DNA of 14,461 nt from positions 2,042 to 16,502 of the forward strand of contig MU647036.1 in the NCBI GenBank assembly GCA_026770585.1, given 5' to 3'. The position numbers and the translations under genes were made by a program. The notes beneath the pieces were generated by a model, which was given only the letters and a program-made list of their open reading frames with translations, was not told where the DNA came from and ran no database searches. Below are positions 6,431 to 13,192 of the stretch, in pieces. Origin of the DNA: Baffinella frigidus (taxonomy: Eukaryota; Cryptophyceae; Cryptomonadales; Baffinellaceae). Numbering within the stretch: the stretch's first letter is position 1; each line of letters begins with the position of its first letter.

Positions 6431-6893
6431 CCTTGCTCGGATAGCGAGGGGTTAAACAAATCGTCAGCTTTTCTGGTCACGTCCAGCTTCAAGGGGCTGA
6501 ACATCCAAATTGGATGTTCAGAAGGGCCCGCCTCGGGACCAATTCCCTGGATCCAGAGGTCTCCAGGTCACGAGGAGGTCACGCGGAGGGTATCCGGACC
6601 AATTTAAAAGGTGCGCACCGTGTGGTAAAGATCACGATCATTATCACATCATTCACATGGGTCACATGGGTGAAATGCGCCCCTTTCATTTCAACCGCGA
6701 CCTTTTTAAGAGGATCTCATTTCACCCGGGGGTGGAAAGATCGTTTAGATGGACATCGCAATGAAAAAGATGACAGTCGCCCCCATTCTCCAAAGCAAAT
6801 GCGCCTTTCCGATGACGGGGACGTGACGGGGACGTGTTTGTGTTAAATTAATTCCCTAAAACGTCTGTTTAACCCCTCGCTATCCGAGCAAGG
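6431..6893. mobile_element. Element with perfect 28-bp terminal inverted repeats
   Basis: 463 bp. The left end CCTTGCTCGGATAGCGAGGG plus GTTAAACA (6431-6458) is the exact reverse complement of 6866-6893. The interior has a 25-bp palindrome (CTGAACATCCAA-A-TTGGATGTTCAG, 6497-6521), TGTGGTAAA at 6621 and the pair GGGTGAAATG / CATTTCACCC (6668, 6719). Two overlapping open frames (84 and 110 codons, 6510-6846) resemble no family and are not called. The 4-base ACAG lies near both outer edges, but no clean target duplication is visible. Confidence 0.82.
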
Positions 6894-6945
6894 ACAGCCC
6901 CCCACCACCCAGCGAGGTACGAGGCTGGGTTCCAAATGTGAAACA

Positions 6946-7185
6946 TCGAAAAAATGTGAAACACTCTTTACCACACAAATCTCATTGAACAAGTTTTACA
7001 GCTTCTTTTTAAAGTGGTTTGTTTACAACCCTCTTTGTAAACTTTGTACGGGGGATGGACGTTCGGAAAGCAAATGGGGTTTTGCATTTTTCAAACCCTA
7101 CAATTGCTTTTAGCACCTCCAAAGAAAAAACTTTGGACCAGGAATCTTGCTGAATGTGTGGTAAAGCATGTTTCACATTTCTCGA
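6946..7185. mobile_element. Inverted-repeat element with TTTCACATTT ends
   Basis: 240 bp. The left arm 6946-6976 (TCGAAAAAATGTGAAACACTCTTTACC…) is complementary to 7156-7185 (GTGTGGTAAAGCATGTTTC…) with a few mismatches. A solo arm-like copy, GTGTAGTAAAGAGTGTCTCA, is at 7339-7358. The interior is AT-rich with no recognisable gene. Confidence 0.7.
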
Positions 7186-7609
7186 TTCAGGCAAATTCGA
7201 CTTTATTTGAACCTGCCTATCTCAACACGCTTTAACCCGACCCCTACCATTTTTAGCAGATGTTCATGGGCGTGACCTCCTCTCCAAAACGCCTTGAAGA
7301 ACCACATCGAAATTCGGATGTCAAACTTGGTTTTCTACGTGTAGTAAAGAGTGTCTCATATTAGATTCCCAGCCTCGTACGAGTGGCTTTTCGGGCTCTC
7401 AGAGCCCGAGTTTCCGTTACCTTATCCAGGCTTTTCTCTTCGTAGGCACACTCATTACGAGAGTCATAGAAGATTCTGGAAGGAGAAAGGGGGGGGGGCG
7501 CAATCTTTCGTCTCGATTAAGAAAGTCATGAGTAGTAATATGATCCAAAAGTTAGAGCGTTTCCGGAAAATGTTGGCCGCTTTTCGGGTTACCGGTTTGC
7601 CGGTTTGCC
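7186..7609. other. No gene seen; partial repeat family P and a solo arm
   Basis: Contains the solo arm at 7339-7358, the palindrome CGGGCTCTCAGAGCCCG (about 7393-7409) and TTTCCGTTACCTTATCC shared with 6156-6172. A 95-codon frame at 7351-7638 covers these repeats and is not considered a gene. Confidence 0.5.
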
Positions 7610-7722
7610 CGTTTTACAAGTCCATTTTACAAATGTAAAATGGACGCGCCTGGTACTCATCCTGTGATCATCCTGTTCCTGCTACGGCTTTAAAACAATA
7701 CAGGGACTTGTAAAACCGGCAA
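7596..7722. repeat. Inverted repeat with GTTTTACAAGTCC arms
   Basis: GCCGGTTTGCCCGTTTTACAAGTCC (from about 7598) is imperfectly complementary to GGGACTTGTAAAACCGGCAAAC (about 7703-7724). Inside lies a tight hairpin CCATTTTAC-AAAT-GTAAAATGG. Probably a small foldback element. Confidence 0.65.
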
Positions 7723-7736
7723 ACAGGGGTGGGCTG

Positions 7737-7822
7737 ACGATGTCGATTTTCGACTACGAAGCTTCGTAGGTAGAGCCCTATTATTGAGAATCTATTGAGG
7801 CCTAGTCGAAAATCGACATCGT
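7737..7822. repeat. Perfect 20-bp inverted repeat
   Basis: ACGATGTCGATTTTCGACTA (7737-7756) is the exact reverse complement of 7803-7822. The left arm overlaps a 16-bp palindrome CTACGAAGCTTCGTAG. The spacer is 46 bases, with TATTATTGAGAATCTATTGAGG. Too short for a gene; a foldback or hairpin RNA source is possible. Confidence 0.8.
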
Positions 7823-7857
7823 GACCTGGTGACATACTGACCGAATAAGGCGGTCAC

Positions 7858-7906
7858 GGACTGGGGGCGTCTCGAGTGCCAGCGCCACAGCTGCGAAATC
7901 CAGGGT
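7858..7906 (+). repeat. GGACTGGGGGCG…GAAATCCAGGGT repeat, copy 1
   Basis: The 49-bp unit recurs at 8086-8134 with two changes. Its second half (CCAGCGCCAC-NN-CTGCGAAATCC) occurs a third time at 8208-8236. Copies 1 and 2 flank the minisatellite and heat-shock-element array, suggesting a tandem duplication of about 228 bp. Confidence 0.85.
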
Positions 7907-7920
7907 ACGCCTTGGTTCTT

Positions 7921-8010
7921 GTGCCCCCATTAACCGCGGATAGCGTTCCGTGTGCCCCCATTCACCGCGGATAGCGTTCCGTGTGCCCCCATTAACCGTG
8001 GATAGCGTTC
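7921..8010 (+). repeat. 31-bp minisatellite, about 2.9 units
   Basis: The unit is GTGCCCCCATTAACCGCGGA followed by TAGCGTTCCGT. There are three head-to-tail copies with single-base differences (TTCACC, CCGTGG). The units abut without spacers, so this is not a CRISPR array. The last unit runs into the TTCTAGAA array at GCGTTC. Confidence 0.9.
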
Positions 8011-8056
8011 TAGAACGTTCTAGAAGGTTCTAGAACGTTCTAGAAGGTTCTAGAAC
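8007..8056. promoter_or_regulatory. Perfect heat-shock-element array, 10 contiguous units
   Basis: Five TTCTAGAA palindromes spaced by CG or GG form ten uninterrupted, alternately inverted nGAAn pentamers, the textbook HSF binding element, where three units normally suffice. Read as DNA it is also a 20-bp tandem repeat (2.5 units). A CT/GA microsatellite begins about 80 bases to the right. No confident gene starts nearby on either strand. Binding and function are inference. Confidence 0.7.
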
Positions 8057-8085
8057 GTGGGGCGGGTGTCCTTCCAGAAAGTGCG

Positions 8086-8134
8086 GGACTGGGGGCGTCT
8101 CGAGTGCCAGCGCCACATCTGCGAAATCCAGGGT
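8086..8134 (+). repeat. GGACTGGGGGCG…GAAATCCAGGGT repeat, copy 2
   Basis: Second copy of the 49-bp unit at 7858-7906, differing at CACAT against CACAG near its middle. It is followed directly by the CT microsatellite. Confidence 0.85.
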
Positions 8135-8207
8135 GATCTCTCTCTCTCCTTCTCGCGCGCTCTCTCTCTCTCCCTCTCTCTCTCTCTCTCTCGCTCTCTC
8201 TCTCTCT
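8135..8207. repeat. (CT)n / (GA)n microsatellite
   Basis: About 70 bases of CT dinucleotides with interruptions (CTTCTCGCGCGCT, CCCTCT, TCGCTCT). It lies between repeat copies 2 and 3. It produces the Arg-Glu or Ser-Leu runs in open frames of this region, which are artefacts. Confidence 0.92.
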
Positions 8208-8236
8208 CCAGCGCCACTTCTGCGAAATCCAGGGTA
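8208..8236 (+). repeat. Half-copy of the 49-bp repeat, copy 3
   Basis: CCAGCGCCACTTCTGCGAAATCCAGGGTA matches the second half of the units at 7858 and 8086. Confidence 0.8.
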
Positions 8237-8599
8237 CGCCCGCCTCGCTTGATATCCAGACCGTGCCCCGCCGAAGCCACATGCTGCACGGACACAGGCA
8301 AGGTTGCTTGCTTGCTGGTGTCGGGAGCAGGTGTGTCGTGGATCTCACGTGACTCTTGGCATCCGCAGTGCGCTTGCGGAGCCAGCATCATCAGATCGTC
8401 AGCAAGGGGCTGCACACACGGTATCGCCTGCCCTCTTCATCACCGGAATATCTCGAGAGTACCTGGTGCCACGCCTGGATGATCGAAACATCCACTTTTG
8501 GCATCTTTCAAGGGAAACCCCTTGAATCCTTAAGTCAACCACGTCAGATCTTACGTGGATAAGGCGTCGTCACCGACAGCTTGCTTGGAGTTTGATACC
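8237..8599. other. Unassigned sequence, no gene recognised
   Basis: Moderately GC-rich, single-copy in this window. Overlapping frames of 60-140 codons exist on both strands, but none shows a recognisable motif, and the longest ones read through the neighbouring microsatellite. A small hairpin CCACGT…ACGTGG lies near 8539-8559. Confidence 0.45.
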
Positions 8600-8720
8600 T
8601 ACAAGGTTGCCTCGCTCATAAGAAAACGCCCCTCCTTAGGACCCTACAGTAGCCCTATGCCTAGGGCCCTATGGTGGTCCTAGGGGGGTGGGGGGTTGTT
8701 GTGAGCGAGGTACCCCTGTA
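8600..8720. mobile_element. MITE family B, copy 1
   Basis: Ends (TA)CAAGGTTGCCTCGCTCATAA and GTGAGCGAGGTACCCCTG(TA). The centre GGACCCTACAGTAG…CTAGGGCCCTATGGTGGTCC is shared by the whole family. 121 bp including TA flanks. Terminal repeats of about 20 bp and TA target sites suggest a Tc1/mariner-like non-autonomous element. Confidence 0.83.
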
Positions 8721-9261
8721 AGTGAGCTGTAGCCTCGCCCACAGCGTGCTTCGTCCTCTCGTGATGGGGTTCGACATTGAAGACCGCAGCCAGTCCAACT
8801 GGGCTACTGTCGCTTACCAAAAGGGGAGTTATTGTACTCACTGGATAAGGGTACATGCAGGAGAGGTTAGGAGGCTAAGTGGACACCGCCACTTACCACC
8901 GTCAGGCATCAGGCTCTCGTGCTAGGGTTCGACATCAGGCTCTCGTGCTGGGCCGTTGGAGCCATTGATGCTGGGTAAGTTGACAGCACGTCTCAAGTTG
9001 ACAAGCTGGGCCACGTCTGGGCAGGTACGTGGAGCTCCGCAACCAACAGAATACCTAGGCCAATGGCTCCAACGTCACGCCAACCTGATGTGGTACCTAG
9101 GCCACCCTGCGGGTCGCGCGGGGGGGGGGCGGTGACTGGTGTTGCAAACACTCGGAGTTTCTCGACCTCCGGAACCAAACACTGGAGTGCGTCCTGACAA
9201 AGCACTCGAGCAAGGAGTTCCGAAGATCTGTCGTGTCTCTTGAATGGCTCCAATGGTGGCG
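8721..9261. other. Unassigned region with short repeats, no gene recognised
   Basis: CATCAGGCTCTCGTGCT is directly repeated (8907-8923, 8933-8949). GTTGGAGCCATT (8955-8966) is the reverse complement of 9062-9073. ACCTAGGCCA occurs twice (about 9052, 9095) and TGGCTCCAA again at 9244. Frames up to 86 codons resemble nothing known. Confidence 0.5.
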
Positions 9262-9267
9262 GTGGAC

Positions 9268-9352
9268 AAAAAATGCTTTCTCTGCAGATTCTTTCTACGG
9301 AAGGGCGTGTTTTTGGGCCATGTTGGGAGGAATTAAAACCTAAAGGACCTAA
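9268..9352 (+). repeat. Repeat family C, copy 3
   Basis: Starts AAATGCTTTCTCTGCAGATT, then CTTTCTACGGAAGGGCGTGT, a GTTGGGAGGAATTAAAACC core and the tail CCTAAAGGACCTAA. Like copies 5 and 6 it carries the GCTTTCTCTGCAG leader. Confidence 0.82.
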
Positions 9353-9360
9353 CCTCCGCA

Positions 9361-9500
9361 GGCGTGCAGGCCACTGCTCTCTTTCTCTCTCCCTGTAAGA
9401 GATGACTTTATAGAACTCGTGGCGGCGAAAGAAACTTGAGCGGGGTTCTGACGAAGCGAGAGACCTTTAATTAAAGTGATACAAACGCGGCCGCCATGTA
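9361..9500. other. CT-rich stretch related to 1190-1240
   Basis: CTCTCTTTCTCTCTCC, then GAGAGACCTTTAATTAAAG and ACGCGGCCGCCATGTA, which parallels the GAGAGA…ACACGGCCGCCATGTA stretch before family D copy 1. No gene. Confidence 0.5.
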
Positions 9501-9573
9501 CTCCTTTAGGTCCTTTAGGTTTTAAATGCTCCCAACATATGCCAACGACACGCCCTTCCGTAGAAAGGACTGC
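9501..9573 (-). repeat. Repeat family C, copy 4
   Basis: On the minus strand: AGTCCTTTCTACGGAAGGGC, the core with GGCATATGTTGGGAGCATTT and the tail AAACCTAAAGGACCTAAAGG. Element B copy 2 follows within four bases. Confidence 0.82.
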
Positions 9574-9576
9574 TGT

Positions 9577-9698
9577 TACAGGGGTATCTCGCTCATAAGA
9601 AAGCGCCCCCCCTCGCACCCTACAGTAGGCCTATACCTAGGGTCCTGTGGTGGTCCTAGGGGGGGGGGGCGCTTTCTTGTGAGCGAGGTACCCCTGTA
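9577..9698. mobile_element. MITE family B, copy 2 (most complete)
   Basis: 122 bp from (TA)CAGGGGTATCTCGCTCATAA to GTGAGCGAGGTACCCCTG(TA). The near-perfect arms extend inward through GAAAGCGCCCCCC / GGGGGGCGCTTTC. The central CCTACAGTAGG and CCTAGG palindromes are also self-complementary, so almost the entire element can fold. Confidence 0.88.
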
Positions 9699-9906
9699 CC
9701 CGAAGGGAACGGCGTGTAGATCCTAGAAAAAAGATTCGCACAAGTTCTCTAGGAAGGTAGATAAGGCTACCGGGAAAGGGGAATTCAAACACCCATGGCT
9801 TGGGGCCGGCCCACTAAAATCATCTCGGTGATGAAGGGGAGCCAGACCAGTTGGTCGTCAATTAAGAACTGTCTCTCTTCACACAAGTTCACCACCTCTG
9901 CGTCCC
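9699..9906. other. No gene recognised
   Basis: Unassigned sequence with CGTGTAGATCCTAG, partly resembling GCGTGTAGATGTTCA at 2934. A 61-codon frame (9795-9980) overlaps it and resembles no family. Confidence 0.4.
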
Positions 9907-10020
9907 ACACAGCGGGCTACGCAGGGATTTCAGTGGCTAATCCACCGAGACTCCAGAACCTTCCGGAACTATATCCGTAGGAACCCCCCTATGTCCCTAC
10001 GGCATTGCCTACCGTAGGTG
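9907..10020 (+). repeat. Repeat family P, copy 2
   Basis: ACAGCGGGCTACG, TATCCGTAGGAACCCCCCTA, CCCTACGG and GCCTACCGTAGG match the copy at 6112-6216 in order; the stretch between differs. Confidence 0.62.
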
Positions 10021-10134
10021 CTGGATCAATCTATTGACGAAACACCTTCCTAGTCCGCTGTGTGGACCAGTGATACGTATCGGAGACAACCAAGTCGGAG
10101 TCTATCTCGAAAAGTCAGTCTTGCCCAATGGCAC

Positions 10135-10235
10135 TACAAGGGTACCTCGCTCAGACGAAACCGCGCCCCCCCAGGACCCTACAGCAGGCCTATACCCAGG
10201 ACCCTATGGTGGTCCTAGGGGGGGGGGCGGTTTGA
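10135..10235 (+). mobile_element. MITE family B, copy 3 (right end missing)
   Basis: Starts (TA)CAAGGGTACCTCGCTCAGAC and keeps the GGACCCTACAGCAGG…GACCCTATGGTGGTCC centre and G-run GGGGCGGTTT. It lacks the GAGCGAGGTACCCCTG terminus, so it is truncated. Confidence 0.78.
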
Positions 10236-10298
10236 AAATGAACTCCCAACTTCTGAACTGGCGTGGAGTGGACAGGAAAGTTATCCTCTCCCCCGATG

Positions 10299-10383
10299 CT
10301 TTCTCTGCAGATCCTTTCTACGGAAGGGCGTGTCGTTGGGCCATGCTGGGAGAAATCAAAACCTCAAGGACCTAAAGGACCCA
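10299..10383 (+). repeat. Repeat family C, copy 5
   Basis: GATGCTTTCTCTGCAGATCC, then TTTCTACGGAAGGGCGTGTC, GTTGGGCCATGCTGGGAG and the tail CCTCAAGGACCTAAAGGAC. Confidence 0.83.
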
Positions 10384-10412
10384 CATGGATGGCCTCAGAC
10401 GCAAATTGCCCC

Positions 10413-10505
10413 TACAGGAGTACCTCGCTCATAAGAAAACGCCCACCCCCTAGGATAATCAGAGTGCCCTAGGCATGGAGCTACTGTAAGGTCCTCGGGG
10501 GGCCG
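10413..10505 (+). mobile_element. MITE family B, copy 4 (decayed)
   Basis: Left end (TA)CAGGAGTACCTCGCTCATAA followed by GAAAACGCCCACCCCCTAGG. The centre and right half are diverged (GTGCCCTAGGCATGG, GGTCCTCGGGGGG) and the right terminus is missing. Repeat C copy 6 follows directly. Confidence 0.7.
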
Positions 10506-10512
10506 AACGCAA

Positions 10513-10597
10513 AAATGCTTTCTCTGCAGTCCTTTCTACGGAAGGGCGTGTCGTTGGGCTATGTTGGGAGCATTTAAAACCTAAATGACCTAAAGGC
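10513..10597 (+). repeat. Repeat family C, copy 6
   Basis: AAAATGCTTTCTCTGCAGTC, CTTTCTACGGAAGGGCGTGT, CGTTGGGCTATGTTGGGAGC and the tail AAACCTAAATGACCTAAAGG. The change to TGA breaks the peptide frame that copies 1 and 5 share. Confidence 0.83.
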
Positions 10598-10705
10598 GCG
10601 GTACGTCCGTTAGGATGTTGGCTTCGGGTGTTAATTGCGGATCGATTCCCTAACCTCTAACCCCCCATTGATCCGTAACAAACGCACGTTCCTCGCCCTG
10701 ACACC

Positions 10706-10745
10706 GTGTATGCACCCCCACCGAAGCTGCGTCTGAGCAGGAAAA
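10706..10745 (+). repeat. Repeat family D, copy 3
   Basis: GTATGCACCCCCACCGAAGC followed by TGCGTCTGAGCAGGAA matches copies at 1231 and 1522. Confidence 0.7.
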
Positions 10746-10844
10746 AGTTGACTAATCCAAATGCTTCCAAAAATGGAGGCAACGCTGACTAAGTTGAACC
10801 AGAGACCTCGGGGTGCGCCCCGGGCGGGGAAGAGTGTGGGTCCG

Positions 10845-10949
10845 TATCCCTTAAGTGACCAGTAGGCGCATACGCCCTACCGTAGGGCCCTAGGACCTGC
10901 CTAGGACCTCTTGGCAGTCAAATCTGACTGCCTGGCCACTTAAGGGATA
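10845..10949. mobile_element. MITE family A, copy 3
   Basis: 105 bp including TA flanks: (TA)TCCCTTAAGTGACCAG…CTGGCCACTTAAGGGA(TA). The internal hairpin 10913-10932 is GGCAGTCA-AATC-TGACTGCC, with paired changes relative to copies 1 and 2. It sits in segmental repeat S where copy 1 shows an empty CGTACAGGGG site. Confidence 0.87.
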
Positions 10950-10964
10950 GGGGTTACTCGCGAC

Positions 10965-11089
10965 TACAGGGGCACCTCGCTCATGAAAAACCGTCTCCCC
11001 CTAGGACCCTACACTAGGTCTATTATACCTAGGGCCCTATGGTGGCCCTAGGGGGGGGGGCTCTTTCTTATGAGCGAGGTACCTCTGTA
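10965..11089. mobile_element. MITE family B, copy 5
   Basis: 125 bp from (TA)CAGGGGCACCTCGCTCATGA to TATGAGCGAGGTACCTCTG(TA), with the GGACCCTACACTAGG…CTAGGGCCCTATGGTGGCCC centre and a G10 run. The empty counterpart is at about 1957-1966 (CGCGATCCAGGACACAG). Confidence 0.86.
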
Positions 11090-11207
11090 AGGAGACACAC
11101 CACCTCGGGGGGGGGTCTTACGCTCCTGGGAATTGGCCTCCAGGGGTTTCTCAATCTTAAGGACACGGACCGCCCCTAGGGTGGTCCTATGCTCCTAGGA
11201 CTAGCCC

Positions 11208-11690
11208 CAGGGTTTAGGGTGTAGGGTGTGGGGTTCAGGGTGTAGGGTGTAGGATGTAGGTTGTAGGCTTTAGGGTTTAGGCTTTGGGGTTTGGGGTTTG
11301 GGGTCTACGGTTTAGGGTTTGGGGTTTAGGGTTTGGGGTTTAAGGTTTAGGGTTTAAGGTTTAGGGTTTAGGGTGTAGGGTTTAGAGTGTAGGGTTTAGG
11401 GTGTAGGGTGTAGGGGTTACAGGTTAGGCATTGGGGGTTAGGGTTTAGGGTCTAGGGTTTAGGGTCTAGGGGCTGGGGTCTAGGGGCTAGGGTCTAGGGT
11501 TGAGGGTTTAGGGCTCAGGGTTTAGGGTTTAGGGTTTAGGGTTTAGGGTTTAGGGATTAGGGATTAGGGGTTAGGGGTTAGGGATCAGGGTTTAGGGTTT
11601 AGGGTTTAGGGTTTAGGGTTTAGGGCTTAAGGGCTAGAGGCTAGGGTTGAGGGTTTAGGGCTAAGGGTTTAGGGTTGAGGGTTTACTGTA
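11208..11690. repeat. Internal degenerate TTTAGGG block
   Basis: About 480 bases of TTTAGGG, GTAGGG, TTGGGG, CTAGGG, TTAGGGG and TTGAGGG variants, G-rich strand on +, the same orientation as 285-835. It is a second interstitial telomere-like tract about 11 kb from the tip. No coding potential. Confidence 0.9.
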
Positions 11691-11734
11691 GGACCTCAAG
11701 ACGGTGCGTGGTCCTTAATTTCGAGCAACCTTTG

Positions 11735-11818
11735 CTCGGTAGGGCAGCCCCCCCCCCCATGATGGTCTTAGGGGGGGGGTGCTTTCCAACGAGCGAGGTG
11801 CTCCTGTACTGCCCTACC
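11735..11818. mobile_element. Half MITE B remnant inside a 10-bp inverted repeat
   Basis: The right half of family B (ATGGTCTTAGGGGGGGGGTG, then GAGCGAGGTGCTCCTGTA) lies between GGTAGGGCAG (11738-11747) and CTGCCCTACC (11809-11818). The left half is reduced to a C-run. Confidence 0.6.
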
Positions 11819-11868
11819 AGGGGTTACTCATGAGTAAGGACTCGCAAGGTACCCCTTGGAGGAAACCG

Positions 11869-12007
11869 TGTAGATGTACGTGCATCGTCCTTGCAAGGTC
11901 TCAACCCATCCACCTCATTACACGCCGCAAGAGCACCACGTAAAATCGCCGCCCGGCTTGACACACGAGTTTTATTAATCACAAGAGCTTGAAGCTCCTG
12001 CCCGCAC
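11869..12007 (-). promoter_or_regulatory. CDC14 3' flank / probable 3' UTR
   Basis: Downstream of the CDC14 stop on the minus strand. It holds a short hairpin (GAGCTTCAAGCTC) and the poly(A) signal, and is similar to 2934-3046 after the truncated copy, so the duplication included the 3' flank. Confidence 0.6.
11971..11976 (-). terminator. Polyadenylation signal AATAAA
   Basis: On the minus strand GATTAATAAAACTCG places AATAAA about 31 bases after the CDC14 stop codon. The truncated paralogue lost it. Not all protists use AATAAA, so the role is inferred. Confidence 0.55.
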
Positions 12008-13192
12008 TCACGAGGAGGCACCAGACAGCTGCGTCCGCCGCGCGAGGCCCAGGGTGATCTCCTTGGCCCTCTGCGCCGCCAGGGCGGTCGGGCAGGTGTT
12101 GTGCGCCTCCTTGGCGGGAGGAGCGTCGACGATGGGGGACGAGGCGGAGCCGGTGATGGCGCCCTGCACGGCGACGAGGAAGTGCTGCTGCGCGCCGATG
12201 ACGGAGCCGGGGCGCACCAGGCGCAGCCACCCGATGGTCTCGCGCGCGGCCCAGTGGTGGTGCGCCATGAGCCAGAGCCCGATGAGGGTGCCGGTGCGCC
12301 CGAGCCCCGCGAGGCAGTGTACGGCGACCGTGCCTTCGGCCTCGTTGCAGATTCTCATAAAATCTGTCACGATGTGCAGCGGAGGCGTGCTACAGTCGAC
12401 GAACTCCAGGTCGTGGTGCGCCATGCCCCGCTCGGTGAACTCATGCGCATTGTATGACGACGCCTCGTTGAGCCGCACAACGTCGGTCACCCCCGTAGCG
12501 CCGAGCGCCTCCATGTACGCCGCCGGCTCGTGCGCCCAGCTCGGCTTGTTGGGCCCGGCGTACGGCCCCTTGAACGCGACGAACTTGGGACATATGGATG
12601 AGGCGCCGAGGTCATCCATCGCGCGAAACGCGTCCACGTCCATCTCGTCGAGCGAGAAGAAGCGCTCCTCCCTGCCGCGAGCGAGCCCTCGTAGGCAGTC
12701 GAGGGGGGCGATATCAAAGTCTGAGGCCACGTTTGTCGCGTCGCGGAACATGATCCAGGGGGACGGCTCGACGTGCGCAAACGGCGCCCAGGCCTCCTCG
12801 GGCGTGCGCCCCTCGACGAGCATCATGTAGGAAGCCAGCGCGAAGGCGGCGTTGGTCTGCTCGGCCGCGTCACGGTAGCAGTAGTAGATGACGGGGCGGT
12901 CGCGGAGAAGCGGGTTCGCGAGGAGGTCGCGCAGATCGCGGCAAATCGTGACAACGGTGCCGAGGTCGATGGGTCCGAAATCTTTACAGTATGGGCGGTA
13001 CTGGTCGTGTGCGCTCGAGAAGAAGAACGCTCCCTGGTGGCGCGCGATCTCTCGGACCGTCTCGGCCTTGTCCTTGTGGAAGCGCAGGTAGAGCTTGTTG
13101 GGAAGCAGGGAGATCATCGACCCGAGCTGGAAAACCGCGCTCGAGTAGTCGACCTTGGGGCTGCGCGCATGCGCCCGGGGTTTCTTGACCAT
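12008..13192 (-). CDS. CDC14: CDC14-family dual-specificity protein phosphatase
   Basis: 394 residues, no intron. CDC14 removes phosphate mainly from serines next to proline in CDK substrates, acting in cell-cycle exit, cytokinesis and ciliary functions. The A domain (about 17-152) holds MISLLPNKLYLRF, FGPIDLGTVVTICRDL, NAAFALASYMML, PEEAWAPF and FRDAT. A linker has CPKFVAFKGPYAG, where family members have …P-KFLAFSGPH. The B domain (about 205-345) holds FVDCSTP with the likely acid Asp266, HCLAGLGRTGTLIG with Cys293 and Arg299, and RPGSVIGAQQHFL. Asp and Cys are 27 apart, as in known CDC14 enzymes. All catalytic residues are present. The tail after 345 is only about 50 residues and lacks the long disordered region of yeast. 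I chose the ATG at 13192 (ATCATGG) because similarity begins just after it and the paralogue starts there too; the frame stays open upstream to 13414. Antisense frames here are shadows. Confidence 0.93.
   Translation of the reverse strand: MVKKPRAHARSPKVDYSSAVFQLGSMISLLPNKLYLRFHKDKAETVREIARHQGAFFFSSAHDQYRPYCKDFGPIDLGTVVTICRDLRDLLANPLLRDRPVIYYCYRDAAEQTNAAFALASYMMLVEGRTPEEAWAPFAHVEPSPWIMFRDATNVASDFDIAPLDCLRGLARGREERFFSLDEMDVDAFRAMDDLGASSICPKFVAFKGPYAGPNKPSWAHEPAAYMEALGATGVTDVVRLNEASSYNAHEFTERGMAHHDLEFVDCSTPPLHIVTDFMRICNEAEGTVAVHCLAGLGRTGTLIGLWLMAHHHWAARETIGWLRLVRPGSVIGAQQHFLVAVQGAITGSASSPIVDAPPAKEAHNTCPTALAAQRAKEITLGLARRTQLSGASS

Larger units (their letters stand above)
10811..11215 (+). repeat. 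Subtelomeric segmental repeat S, copy 2
   Basis: Follows the order of 1914-2360: GGTGCGCCCCGGGCGGGG, then [A3], GGGGTTACTCGCGAC, [B5], AGGAGACACACC, CTTACGCTCCTGGGAAT, AAGGACACGGACCGCCCC, TAGGGTGGTCCTAT, CTCCTAGGACTAGCC. It lacks elements E1 and A1, which interrupt copy 1. Confidence 0.75.

Noticed and set aside
6510-6846. Two overlapping frames (84 and 110 codons) as cargo of the 28-bp TIR element
   Set aside because: No recognisable motif; two equally long frames over the same bases and no codon signature.
7921-8010. CRISPR-like direct repeats of 31 bp
   Set aside because: Units abut with no spacers, in a eukaryotic subtelomere; a minisatellite.
8050-8415. Minus-strand frame with a long Arg-Glu repeat
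   Set aside because: The repeat is the CT/GA microsatellite read in one frame, and the rest covers tandem repeats.
8926-8933. GGTTCGAC resembling a tRNA B box
   Set aside because: No matching A box or cloverleaf arms at the right distance; part of a short direct repeat.
9349-9618. Conserved peptide RVVGxCWExxKPKGPKG in frames at 944, 9349 and 10263, considered as a repeated exon
   Set aside because: It is the translation of the family C DNA repeat; copy 6 has an in-frame TGA and the substitutions do not favour synonymous sites.
12054-12830. 258-codon plus-strand open frame across the CDC14 gene
   Set aside because: It is antisense to a well-supported CDC14 reading frame in GC-rich codons; the sequence shows no domain.
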